In this document: positions 27,205 through 36,145 of the stretch, in pieces
Layout: the number at the start of each line of letters is the position of its first letter
How positions within the stretch are numbered: position 1 is the stretch's first letter
Assembly (NCBI RefSeq): GCF_000772965.1
Contig: NZ_JPVQ01000027.1
Span: forward strand, 1 to 45,652
Length of the DNA stretch: 45,652 nt
Direction: 5' to 3'
From: Ureibacillus massiliensis 4400831 = CIP 108448 = CCUG 49529
GTDB taxonomy: Bacteria > Bacillota > Bacilli > Bacillales_A > Planococcaceae
Translations under genes and position numbers: made by a program
The notes under the pieces: model-generated
What the model was told of the DNA's origin: nothing
The model's input: only the letters and a program-made list of their open reading frames with translations
Databases searched by the model: none

Positions 27205-28155
27205 TTATATTGTTCTCTCATAATTTAATATATCTATAATTGTCTCTTCTATAGGATAAGATGGTTCCCATTGAATATGTTTCTTTATTTTATTATTATT
27301 CCCCTCATAAATAGGGATATCCGATGGTCGTAATCTATTTTTATCTAATTGAACTTCGATATTCACCTTAGAATTGATAATTATTAAGTCTAAGATTTCC
27401 TGTATAGGCCTTTTATTCCGAGAACACACATTATAGATTTCACCCATTCTACCCTCTATAATTAACTGATAATATGCCTTAACAATATCTCTTACATCAG
27501 TAAAGTCACGTTTTGCAGATAAGTTTCCAACTAATAATATAGGCTTTTTATCGCCCTTTTCAATCGAAACTACTTGTTTAGCAAAATCAGTAGTTACAAA
27601 TCCTTCAGATTGACCTGGTCCAATGTGATTAAACGGTCTTGCATGAATTACGTTTAACCCATACGCTTTATGATATTGCTGGATTAGCATGGATACCACC
27701 GCTTTAGATGCCCCATACGGACTCATTGGTCGCAATGGTGTTGTCTCTTTAATAGGAAGCTCATGCTCTTCAACCTTCCCATATTCTTCTGAAGACCCTA
27801 CTGTTAACAATCTCATATTAGGATTCTCTTGTTGATATTTCTCACATGCATCTAACAAAAAAATTGTTTTATTCACATTTGCATAAAACGTTCCTTCTTT
27901 GTCTTCCCAAGAATGTTTCACATTACTTTGACCTGCTAAATGAAATATGTAGTTGGGCTTAAAGTTATGAAGGAGTTGATATATATCTTCTGTTTGATTT
28001 AGATCATTAATAATAACATTGACCTCACCATTTTTTAAACGAAGGATGGGGGATTCCTGTCTTGAAGTCCCCCATACCTCTATTCCAAGTGATAGTAAAT
28101 GATCTGCTAAATACTTTCCAACGAATCCTTGAACTCCGGTAATTAGTGCTCTCAT
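27205..28155 (-). CDS. rmd: GDP-6-deoxy-D-mannose (GDP-D-rhamnose) reductase
   Basis: Extended SDR of about 316 residues. The NAD(P) motif is ITGVQGFVGKYLADHL, with SSEEYG, the YGASK catalytic pair and RPFNHIGPGQSEGFV. These match Rmd from Aneurinibacillus and Pseudomonas and differ from GDP-L-fucose synthase, which starts with a GHxGMVGS motif. It reduces the 4-keto intermediate made by Gmd to GDP-D-rhamnose. Starts at 28164 (GTG), 28161 (ATG) and 28155 (ATG) are all in frame; 28155 has the best spacing from AAGAG. It begins 15 bp or less after gmd. Confidence 0.87.
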   Translation of the reverse strand: MRALITGVQGFVGKYLADHLLSLGIEVWGTSRQESPILRLKNGEVNVIINDLNQTEDIYQLLHNFKPNYIFHLAGQSNVKHSWEDKEGTFYANVNKTIFLLDACEKYQQENPNMRLLTVGSSEEYGKVEEHELPIKETTPLRPMSPYGASKAVVSMLIQQYHKAYGLNVIHARPFNHIGPGQSEGFVTTDFAKQVVSIEKGDKKPILLVGNLSAKRDFTDVRDIVKAYYQLIIEGRMGEIYNVCSRNKRPIQEILDLIIINSKVNIEVQLDKNRLRPSDIPIYEGNNNKIKKHIQWEPSYPIEETIIDILNYERTI

Positions 28156-28170
28156 TTTCATCACACTCTT

Positions 28171-29151
<981 letters not shown>

Positions 29152-29189
29152 TCAGGTTTCATAATTAATATTTATATAATGAGTCTAAA

Positions 29190-30764
29190 TTATTTAGAAG
29201 TGACTTCTTCTTTAGAATATAAAATACCCATTACTATTCCTATAATTGTAAACATCATACCTGTTGTACCAGGTAAAGAATCATTTATGAACGATTGAAT
29301 TAAAAAAGCAATCCAAGCAATACATAAAGGTAATAACAATATTTTTTCTGTATTAAATTTAAATATTTCCCTAACTGCAACCCAAGCCGTTAAAATAACA
29401 ATTCCTAGAAAGCCTACTAGACCTAGTATTCCAGTTCCAAATAAAGTACCTACATAAAGACTGTGAGGTTTATCAACAATGGTAACCATTGCTAAATTCC
29501 CTCTAGCTTCTAAATTATTATGCGGGAAGTGATATACTAGAGAATCTAAACCATAACCAAATAGTGGTCTCTCTTGAACTAGCTTTAAGGTTTCTTCCCA
29601 AATATAGACACGCCCTGTCCCTGCGGACCATGCACTCTCTGGTAAAACTGGTAACGTGAATTCCCCATCAGAGGCATGGACCGTTGAGCCTAATAGGTCG
29701 AGACCATAGTCATTACCGTTATAAGAAACTGATTCAGGCTGTTCCATTGAATATAATCCTTCTAAACCAAAGAACCCAATTGATTCATCCCATGCTTCAG
29801 GATTAATCGATGCTAAAATATGTATTATTATAGCGGTAATACAATAGAAAAGTGCAAGATAAATAAATGAAGTTACTTTTTTACAACTTTTAATTGCTAT
29901 CCAAATTAATAATGGTGTAATACAAATAAACGTAACAAAACCACTTGCAGACATGGCCATTAGCATTGTGGCCATTGCTATAAGTGCAATTATAAAATTA
30001 ATTATTTTTCTTATTTTATTCGTATCAATTAATACCCACACTATACATATCATAGACATAATAATAAATGTTCCACTCATATAGTTAAAATGATTTAACG
30101 TACCGAGTAATATCGAACCACCAGATATGTTAGTTCCTTCGGGAAGAAATAGCGAAATAATAGCTCTTGTTATATTATAATTTAAAAGATCATTCCCAGA
30201 AAAATTCATCGTAGTAATAAAAAAGTTAATTAATATGAAGGGATATAAAGAATAAATTATATAATGCACTGCTTTTTTAGGGTATTGCACGTTAATTGCA
30301 ATAAATAATAATGCCATATAACATATCCATGTAAACGCACCATCTGAACGGTTATATAATCCGTTTGCTGCGATTGTAATAGTCGGCGATAGGATTGTTG
30401 AGACGACAATTATCAACGTCATGCCACCTATAAAATAATTCAGTATAGTTTTTCTAATGGTCCCGCCCATAAAGAAAATCTTCGCTAACAATAATAGGCT
30501 CGTCATTACCGTAATGGTAATCGTTACTACTGATTTATAGTGCGTGAAAAGATCGCCTTTTATACCTGAATTTAAAAGTGGCGTATCTGAGACTAACGGA
30601 CTCACGACTTCTTCCACATGCCCAAGAACGATTAAAGGCATGAAGCCTATTAACACCAAAAACAAACGAAAGATCCACTTATCTACAGTTTCACGGGAAA
30701 TTCGATTTCCCTCTTCATCGCTGATTATATTTTTTTCACGATATTCTCCATAAAATGAAGTCAT
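29190..30764 (-). CDS. O-antigen ligase/polymerase family membrane protein (candidate glycan-to-protein ligase)
   Basis: 524-residue protein with about twelve hydrophobic helices. The Wzy_C region carries GTGRVYIWEETLKLVQERPLFGYG, a large extracytoplasmic loop with HFPHNN, and VDKPHSLYVGTLFGTGILGL; the Arg and the PHSLYV histidine are the conserved residues of WaaL-like ligases. In S-layer loci such proteins are proposed to transfer the finished glycan from undecaprenyl diphosphate to the S-layer protein. As export here is ABC-dependent, a ligase role is more likely than a Wzy polymerase role. The TPR gene upstream is 15 bp away. Confidence 0.83.
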   Translation of the reverse strand: MTSFYGEYREKNIISDEEGNRISRETVDKWIFRLFLVLIGFMPLIVLGHVEEVVSPLVSDTPLLNSGIKGDLFTHYKSVVTITITVMTSLLLLAKIFFMGGTIRKTILNYFIGGMTLIIVVSTILSPTITIAANGLYNRSDGAFTWICYMALLFIAINVQYPKKAVHYIIYSLYPFILINFFITTMNFSGNDLLNYNITRAIISLFLPEGTNISGGSILLGTLNHFNYMSGTFIIMSMICIVWVLIDTNKIRKIINFIIALIAMATMLMAMSASGFVTFICITPLLIWIAIKSCKKVTSFIYLALFYCITAIIIHILASINPEAWDESIGFFGLEGLYSMEQPESVSYNGNDYGLDLLGSTVHASDGEFTLPVLPESAWSAGTGRVYIWEETLKLVQERPLFGYGLDSLVYHFPHNNLEARGNLAMVTIVDKPHSLYVGTLFGTGILGLVGFLGIVILTAWVAVREIFKFNTEKILLLPLCIAWIAFLIQSFINDSLPGTTGMMFTIIGIVMGILYSKEEVTSK

Positions 30765-30779
30765 ATATGTATACCTACC

Positions 30780-31277
30780 TTACAACTTATTTTCAATTTT
30801 GCTCAGTAAATCAGCAACTGTTGCTTGATACTCTGGGAACTCTTCAGGTGCCCATCCCGTCTCTAAACATCTAGTTAAAACCACTCTAGCATCCACATAA
30901 CGTTCAGCCTGATAGAACGATTCTCCAAGTTGTAACATGAACATTGGTTCTTCTACTCGATAGGGGTTTAAATCTAATGTTTTCTGAAAGAGAATGGCTG
31001 CTTGTTCTTTTTCCCCTGTATTTACAGCAATTAGAGCTCCTAAATAATTAGCGGCTTCCGAATTAGGTTTTGTTTTTAGTAACTCATTGATATAAACTGA
31101 GGCTTCTTCAAAATTACCTGCACTTGCTAACTGATTAGCTTGTTGATATAAGGCATCTTCTATTGAGAATTGTTCATCTTGCCCACTCGCCATGACATTT
31201 GAAACGACTACGCCCAAAATGACAAGAACGACCAACCCTAGTAAAATATATCTTCTTGTAGATTCTCTTAAATTCAT
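30780..31277 (-). CDS. Membrane-anchored TPR protein
   Basis: 165 residues. One N-terminal transmembrane helix (about 11-30, YILLGLVVLVILGVVVSNVM) is followed by tetratricopeptide-like helices, with units near residues 42-75, 76-108 (AANYLGALIAVNTGEKEQAA) and 112-145. The helix orientation suggests the TPR part lies outside the cell. It is 15 bp from the ligase gene. Many O-antigen ligases carry a C-terminal TPR domain; here the TPR part is a separate gene, so it may be the ligase partner. A TATAAT box on the minus strand at 31318-31323 may be its promoter, but the -35 is poor. Confidence 0.75.
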   Translation of the reverse strand: MNLRESTRRYILLGLVVLVILGVVVSNVMASGQDEQFSIEDALYQQANQLASAGNFEEASVYINELLKTKPNSEAANYLGALIAVNTGEKEQAAILFQKTLDLNPYRVEEPMFMLQLGESFYQAERYVDARVVLTRCLETGWAPEEFPEYQATVADLLSKIENKL

Positions 31278-31403
31278 AAACTCAACCCTTTTTTCGACAT
31301 GAAATAACTTATTATCTATTATACATGAAATCTATGTAGTGTGCTTTACCAATTTTAATGCAATTTCGTAAACATTGTTACTAAAGTAATTTTTTGAGGT
31401 GAA

Positions 31404-31443
31404 AAAGGGTACATTGTTCCTAAGATGGACAATGTACCCTTTC
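31404..31443 (-). terminator. Terminator of TolC-like copy 2
   Basis: AAAGGGTACATTGT (31404-31417) pairs with ACAATGTACCCTTT (31429-31442), a 14-bp perfect stem. Minus-strand exit is TTTTTCACC. It lies about 11 bp past the stop at 31454 and separates this gene from the ligase operon. Confidence 0.9.
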
Positions 31444-31453
31444 GAAAAATTTA

Positions 31454-32944
31454 TTATTGTACTGGAATGACTTTCATTTCCAGTAGGTCAACTTGTTTTG
31501 TCGTTAAATAGTACTGATATTTCGCATTAGAGTAATTCATTTCTGCTTGTTCAAGTGCAAGTGCAGCATTATCAAAATCTTGCTTGGCAAGAAGACCTAA
31601 GTCATAATTGATTTGTAAATCCTGATGGTCGATTCTTGCTTCCTCTAAATCTCTTTCAGCATTTTTCATAGCTTGGTATTGTACTTGGATTTGGTGATAG
31701 ATATTGTTAATTGCTTTTTCTAAATTTACTTCTAATGCTTCCATTTTTAACTTTGCGATATTTACCTTAATTTCAGCCATATCTTCATCTTCTGGTGTAC
31801 GATTTGGCATGTCGTCCACATCATCTAAATTGTCCTCAGCTTGATTTAGCTCTGTTCGTGCGTTAACCATGTTCAAACTATTTTTAATTAACTCATCGGT
31901 TGGAATCTCTTGCTTTAGTAGACCAAGCTCACCAATTTCAAGTTCTTCGAGCTGGTAATCTTCATCATATGTAATACCAATTGTTAAAGCAAACGTGGTT
32001 TTATCGTTTTTCAATTGTTTCTGTATATCGGCTATTTGTGTTTCTAAATCTGTAATGTTACGAGTTTCTTTTTCATAGTCTCTGTAAGATATAAGACCTA
32101 AATCATATCTTACTTTGTTTGCATTAAGTTGATTTTGTTCAGTTGCTAAGGTATTGTTTAAAAACTCAAGCTGATCCTGAAGCATTAGTAAACTAATATA
32201 GCTAGATTCAATTGACACTTTCATTTGTTCACGTCTTTGAATACGATCGTTAAAAAGGGATGTATTTTGCAAATCGATACTGTCTAATGAATTTTCTAAA
32301 GTGTCAAGTTGTGTTCGCAATGTGAGAATGTTTGTTTTTACTAATTCGAGTTGCTCATCCAGCAACTGATATTCTCGATTTTTTTCATATTCTACAAGAT
32401 AGGCTTCTATCTCATTTAGAAATCTTGTTAAGTTGGAAATAGTACCACTTAACCCTGTTGAGGGTGACATGGGTGCCTCGATATCATTGATATCTACATT
32501 AATGTTGTCTAAACTAACCACTAACTCATTTATTTCCTTAGCAAAATCAATTGAAGCCGTGTCCATTGTAGCGGTATCTGGCGTAGTTGCGTCGATTTGT
32601 TTTTGTAACTCATCTCTCTCTTTAATAGCCGAGTTAAGGGAACTTTCTGTAACCGATACGCGGTCTTCCATTTGGTCTTCCTGTTCATCTAATAGTTCCA
32701 AGTTATAGTCGATTTCCATTAAGGAATATGCACTATTCAACCCATATCGAACAGCTTCCTCTAAGGAAAGCGAATCAACTTTAATTCGCTCGACAAAAAT
32801 ATCCGTCTCAGCATCGTAATTAATATGATTACCTTCCTCAATTGTATTGAGTGGTGCTTGCTTAGCTTTTGCAGAAACGATTGTTGGGGATAAACTACCT
32901 AGTAACAGTATCGTAGTTACTCCAACTGATACTCCCTTTTTCAT
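31454..32944 (-). CDS. TolC-like exported coiled-coil protein, copy 2
   Basis: About 496 residues. Signal peptide MKKGVSVGVTTILLLGSLSPTIVSA, then the same layout as the product of 153-1658: a SLSLEEAVRYGLNSAYSL motif, coiled-coil arms with little but charged/polar residues, LGLISYRDYEKETR, QLKNDKTTFALTIGITYD, and a C-terminal half that repeats the pattern (LGLLAKQDFDNA). A GTG at 32956 is in frame, but ATG 32944 aligns with the paralogue and starts the signal peptide. It has its own promoter and terminator. Function in a host without outer membrane is unknown. It marks the right edge of the glycan locus as copy 1 marks the left edge. Confidence 0.75.
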   Translation of the reverse strand: MKKGVSVGVTTILLLGSLSPTIVSAKAKQAPLNTIEEGNHINYDAETDIFVERIKVDSLSLEEAVRYGLNSAYSLMEIDYNLELLDEQEDQMEDRVSVTESSLNSAIKERDELQKQIDATTPDTATMDTASIDFAKEINELVVSLDNINVDINDIEAPMSPSTGLSGTISNLTRFLNEIEAYLVEYEKNREYQLLDEQLELVKTNILTLRTQLDTLENSLDSIDLQNTSLFNDRIQRREQMKVSIESSYISLLMLQDQLEFLNNTLATEQNQLNANKVRYDLGLISYRDYEKETRNITDLETQIADIQKQLKNDKTTFALTIGITYDEDYQLEELEIGELGLLKQEIPTDELIKNSLNMVNARTELNQAEDNLDDVDDMPNRTPEDEDMAEIKVNIAKLKMEALEVNLEKAINNIYHQIQVQYQAMKNAERDLEEARIDHQDLQINYDLGLLAKQDFDNAALALEQAEMNYSNAKYQYYLTTKQVDLLEMKVIPVQ

Positions 32945-33012
32945 GATTTTCTTCACTCTCTTCTAAAATAGAATTCTCATAACTTTATTCCAATGGATAC
33001 TAACTATTTTAT

Positions 33013-33041
33013 AGTATAAATGTAAAAATCATTCGATTCAA
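33013..33041 (-). promoter_or_regulatory. Sigma-A type promoter of TolC-like copy 2
   Basis: On the minus strand, TTGAAT (33036-33041), a 17-bp spacer and TATACT (33013-33018) lie about 70 bp upstream of ATG 32944. Layout and leader length resemble the promoter of copy 1. Confidence 0.65.
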
Positions 33042-33668
33042 CTAAATGCCTTGTTTTTTATATGATTTGTCATAGTCAGTTCATCAGTTATCATTTAATA
33101 CAACCACACCCTTATACTTCCACAAGTGCTAATCTAGCGAACTAATGGAATGTATCTAACGCACTAGATGCGGAATCAACAACTTATTTTGGTTTGATAT
33201 TATGCATAGATTTTATAACCATTCATACCTTTTGAACAATCCTCTAGAATAGAGGTCTTTCTAAATTTAATTTTATGTCCTAAATAGTCCTAAATATTTA
33301 TTTTATTAGTGATCTATCATTATGATTTATCTGGATTTGTAGTTCTTGGTTACATATTCGACAACTTAAGCATCTGAGTAATATCCATCAAATAATCTTT
33401 TGGTTTAATTTTTTATAAGACTGTTTATTTTTTATTGGGGTTTAGCTGTTTGGAATTATTATTGATCATACTTTATCAGAGAGAAACGTTACCACATATA
33501 AATGTACCGACGATTTCTATAAAAAAGGACCATCATACAAAGTCTTTTTAAATGAAACATATATTGTCCTACCCGTAGTCTCAGTTTTTGTATTGTTTAA
33601 TTCTTATTTAGGTAATATAAATTCACTATACGGGAAAATTTAATCTAACTTCTTCACACCAAATGATA

Positions 33669-33676
33669 TGTATCCT
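33669..33676. repeat. IS66 target-site duplication, left copy
   Basis: TGTATCCT directly precedes the IS left end GTAAGCCCG. The same eight bases follow the right end at 36059-36066. An 8-bp duplication is normal for the IS66 family. Confidence 0.92.
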
Positions 33677-33760
33677 GTAAGCCCGTAATCAAATAACGCA
33701 TTTTTTCAGATCGCACCTCTCGGTATTATAAAGGTATCAATTACAAGGGAGGTGCTTTTT

Positions 33761-33955
33761 ATGTCTACCGACAAAGTATCAATCGTTCCAGTCAAATTGG
33801 AATCCACTTCAACTTCTTCAACTTATGCAGGTCGTACACCTGCAAAACCAATTTGCGTTATTCAAGCAAATCATATGAAAGTCTCCTTCTACCCTGATGT
33901 TAAGAACTATGTGATCCAAACGGTTATTAGGGAGTTGCGCCAACATGATTCATGA
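33761..33955 (+). CDS. tnpA: IS66 accessory ORF1 (short TnpA-like)
   Basis: 64-residue protein starting MSTDKVSIVPVKLES with RBS AAGGGAGGTG. An upstream GTG (33752) overlaps the ribosome binding site and is not used. The C-terminal part IQANHMKVSFYPDVKNYVIQTVIRELR is recognisable from small first ORFs of Gram-positive IS66 elements. Its stop overlaps the tnpB start by 11 bp. The role in transposition is not well defined. Confidence 0.75.
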   Translation: MSTDKVSIVPVKLESTSTSSTYAGRTPAKPICVIQANHMKVSFYPDVKNYVIQTVIRELRQHDS

Positions 33956-34298
33956 TTTTACTAAGGTGAAAAATATTTATATCATTTGTGGCCGTACAGA
34001 TATGAGAAAAGGAATAGATGGATTAGCAACACTTGTACAGGATACCTTTCAACTTGATCCATATAGTGATGCAGTATTTCTTTTCTCTGGATGGAGTCGT
34101 GATCGCTATAAATGTTTATATTTTGATGGTGATGGATTTGCTTTACTATATAAACGTATTGATAACGGGAAGCTACAGTGGCCAAAAAACGAAGCTGAAG
34201 TTCAGAACTTAACACAACAAGAATTACGCTGGTTGCTAGAAGGTCTATCCATAGCCCAACCGAAAGCAATTACTAAATCTTCAAAAGGTGTCTTTTAG
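33945..34298 (+). CDS. tnpB: IS66 accessory protein TnpB
   Basis: 117 residues, full length for the family. IYIICGRTDMRKGIDGLATLVQ, AVFLFSGWSRDRYKCLYFDGDGFALLYKR and LQWP are the family's conserved blocks. It has no frameshift. TnpB is required in IS66 transposition, but its biochemical function is unclear. Confidence 0.95.
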   Translation: MIHDFTKVKNIYIICGRTDMRKGIDGLATLVQDTFQLDPYSDAVFLFSGWSRDRYKCLYFDGDGFALLYKRIDNGKLQWPKNEAEVQNLTQQELRWLLEGLSIAQPKAITKSSKGVF

Positions 34299-34359
34299 AC
34301 ACTATATTTCAGATGGTATAATCAACATAGATAAACTGTACTGAAATGTGGTGAATGCG

Positions 34360-35932
34360 ATGAGTAATAAAAATTCAACTGATAAATTAATAGCATTATT
34401 AGAAGATCAAGTAGCTTTTATGAGACAACAAAATGAAGAGCTATCAAAAAAGTTAGATCAATCTATAGCCCAAAACAAATACTTATCAGAACAAATTCAC
34501 CATTTAACAAAAGCATTATATGGATCAAAGTCAGAAAAATCAAAGTATCAAGCTCCAGATGGACAATGTTCTTTATTCGAAGTTGATCCGTCTTTTAGCG
34601 AATCTGAGCACACAGAAGAACAAAGCACGGAGACTGTCAGCTATACAGTTGTACGTAAAATCAAAAGCAAAAAACGCAATGATTCATTTAAGGAAAATGT
34701 AGAAATTGAAGAAGTTCACCATCATCCTTTGGATCTTCAATGCGGCTGTTGTCACGAGAATATGCATGAAATCGGTAGCAATATTGTTCGTGAAGAAGCC
34801 AAATATATTCCAGCGAAGATGGTTCGTGTTCAGCATATAGAGCATGCATATGAGTGCAAACATTGTAAAACAGATATAGCTGAAAAAGCACAAATTAAAC
34901 GTGGTAAAGCGCCGATGGCGGTTATTCCCCGCAGTATTGCAGGACCAACTGTGTTAGCCAAATTAGTTTATGATAAGTTCATTCAATTTCTACCATTATA
35001 TCGTCAAGTGAAAGAATGGGAGCGCTCAGGGTTACTAACGAATGATAAAAATCTGTCCAACTGGGTAATTCGTGTATCAGAAGAATGGCTGTTACCAATC
35101 TACAACAAGTTGAAAAAAGTGCTCCTTACAAAGTCAATTCTTCATATTGATGAAACTTACGCTTAGGTCATAAATAGATCCGATGGGAAACCCGCTCAAT
35201 CTAATGCATATAACTGGGTATTCAAAACTGTACCTTCACAAGGACCAGTCATTGTCCTTTTCCAAAGCGCATTAACCAGAGCACGTATGGTGTTGGAAGA
35301 ATTCACAACAAACTTTAGAGGAACGATCAGATGGATATTCAGCTTACGATAAATTACCGAATATCACATTCGCTAACTGTTGGGCTCATGTTCGACGTTA
35401 CTGGTTAAAGGCAGACAGTAAGAATGGTCGCATTGGGGTTAGTTATTGTGATCAGCTGTATGAGCTTGAGCGTCAGTTTAGGAATTGTTCACCAGGGAAA
35501 CGACGAAAATTACGTAAGAAATATTCAAAACCTATAGTTGAGGAATTTATAAAATGGGTTGAAGAATCGCCTTTCTATGGGAAGAATGCATTAGCGAAAG
35601 CAGCAGAGTATACGTTGAATCGTGTAGAGGAATTAAAAGCATTTCTTTCGGATGGTAGAATTGAAATAGATAATAACTCAGCTGAAAATGCAATACGTCC
35701 AACTGTAGTAGGGAGAAAAAATTGGCTTTTCTCTGTTAGTGATGCTGGTGCAAAAGCGAATGCAATTTGTTTAAGTTTAGCGGAAACTGCAAAAGCCAAC
35801 GGGATTGATTTTTATCAATACCTCGTGAAATTACTAACGGATCTTCCAAACTTACCGATTCATCAGCAACCGGAAATTTTACATAACTACATGCCTTGGT
35901 CAAAATTGATTCAAGGAACATGTAAAAAATAA
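34360..35932 (+). pseudogene. tnpC: IS66 transposase TnpC, broken by an amber codon and a frameshift
   Basis: N-terminal coiled coil (LLEDQVAFMRQQNEELSKKL), the zinc-finger region with CGCC and CKHC pairs, and the transposase core are all recognisable. The frame from ATG 34360 stops at TAG 35164-35166, right after HIDETYA, which holds the first catalytic aspartate; the family has glutamine here (CAG to TAG). Reading through continues correctly (VINRSDGKPAQSNAYNWVF) to about 35328. The frame then shifts by +1 (probably a 5-base loss between GTI and DGYSAYDKLP). The rest is intact to 35932, including the last catalytic glutamate in NNSAENAIRP. An intact gene would encode about 525 residues. Confidence 0.93.
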
Positions 35933-35996
35933 TAACCTTCTATCCCAAAAAGTAACGGATTGAAGGTTATTCGTCGTGCGTACCTAAGGTACGCCA

Positions 35997-36058
35997 TTTT
36001 TATTTCTATTTTTTATTTCGGGCTTACTTTTTATTTCTATTTTTTATTTCGGGCTTAC
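35997..36058. repeat. 31-bp tandem duplication of the IS66 right terminus
   Basis: 35997-36027 and 36028-36058 are identical 31-mers, each ending in the terminal repeat CGGGCTTAC. The target duplication follows the second copy, so the outer copy was the one used for insertion, or the duplication arose before or during transposition. Confidence 0.95.
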
Positions 36059-36066
36059 TGTATCCT
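36059..36066. repeat. IS66 target-site duplication, right copy
   Basis: TGTATCCT, identical to 33669-33676, immediately after the right inverted repeat. Confidence 0.92.
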
Positions 36067-36095
36067 AAATTACATGTGTATGTCATCAAGAAATA

Positions 36096-36129
36096 AAAAA
36101 ACTCTATGGAATTTTCCATAGAGTTTTTG
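36096..36129 (-). terminator. Strong terminator of the S-layer gene
   Basis: ACTCTATGGAA (36101-36111) pairs with TTCCATAGAGT (36114-36124), extended by five A/T pairs on each side, with a two-base nominal loop. T/A tracts on both sides make it bidirectional. It lies 17 bp past the S-layer stop codon. The IS66 inserted 30 bp beyond it and so left the S-layer transcript intact. Confidence 0.9.
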
Positions 36130-36145
36130 TTAATTACTATATTAA

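Larger units (their letters stand above)
32957..33676. other. 720-bp gap before the IS66 element
   Basis: Contains the promoter of TolC-like copy 2 and otherwise no convincing gene. On the plus strand a frame of about 65 codons is open up to 33643, reading IIIDHTLSERNVTTYKCTD and then a hydrophobic stretch LPVVSVFVLFNSYLG, but it lacks a start codon and RBS. It may be a decayed gene fragment; I do not recognise it. Confidence 0.5.
33677..36058 (+). mobile_element. IS66-family insertion sequence, inactive
   Basis: 2382-bp element bounded by GTAAGCCCG (33677) and CGGGCTTAC (ending 36058), with an 8-bp target duplication TGTATCCT on both sides. Gene order is standard: a small accessory ORF, tnpB and the tnpC transposase. 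The transposase has an in-frame amber codon and a frameshift, so the copy cannot move by itself. The perfect target repeats show simple insertion with no later rearrangement, probably recent. The last 62 bp are a perfect tandem duplication of 31 bp. It lies between the glycan locus and the S-layer gene, close to the 3' side of the latter. Confidence 0.95.
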
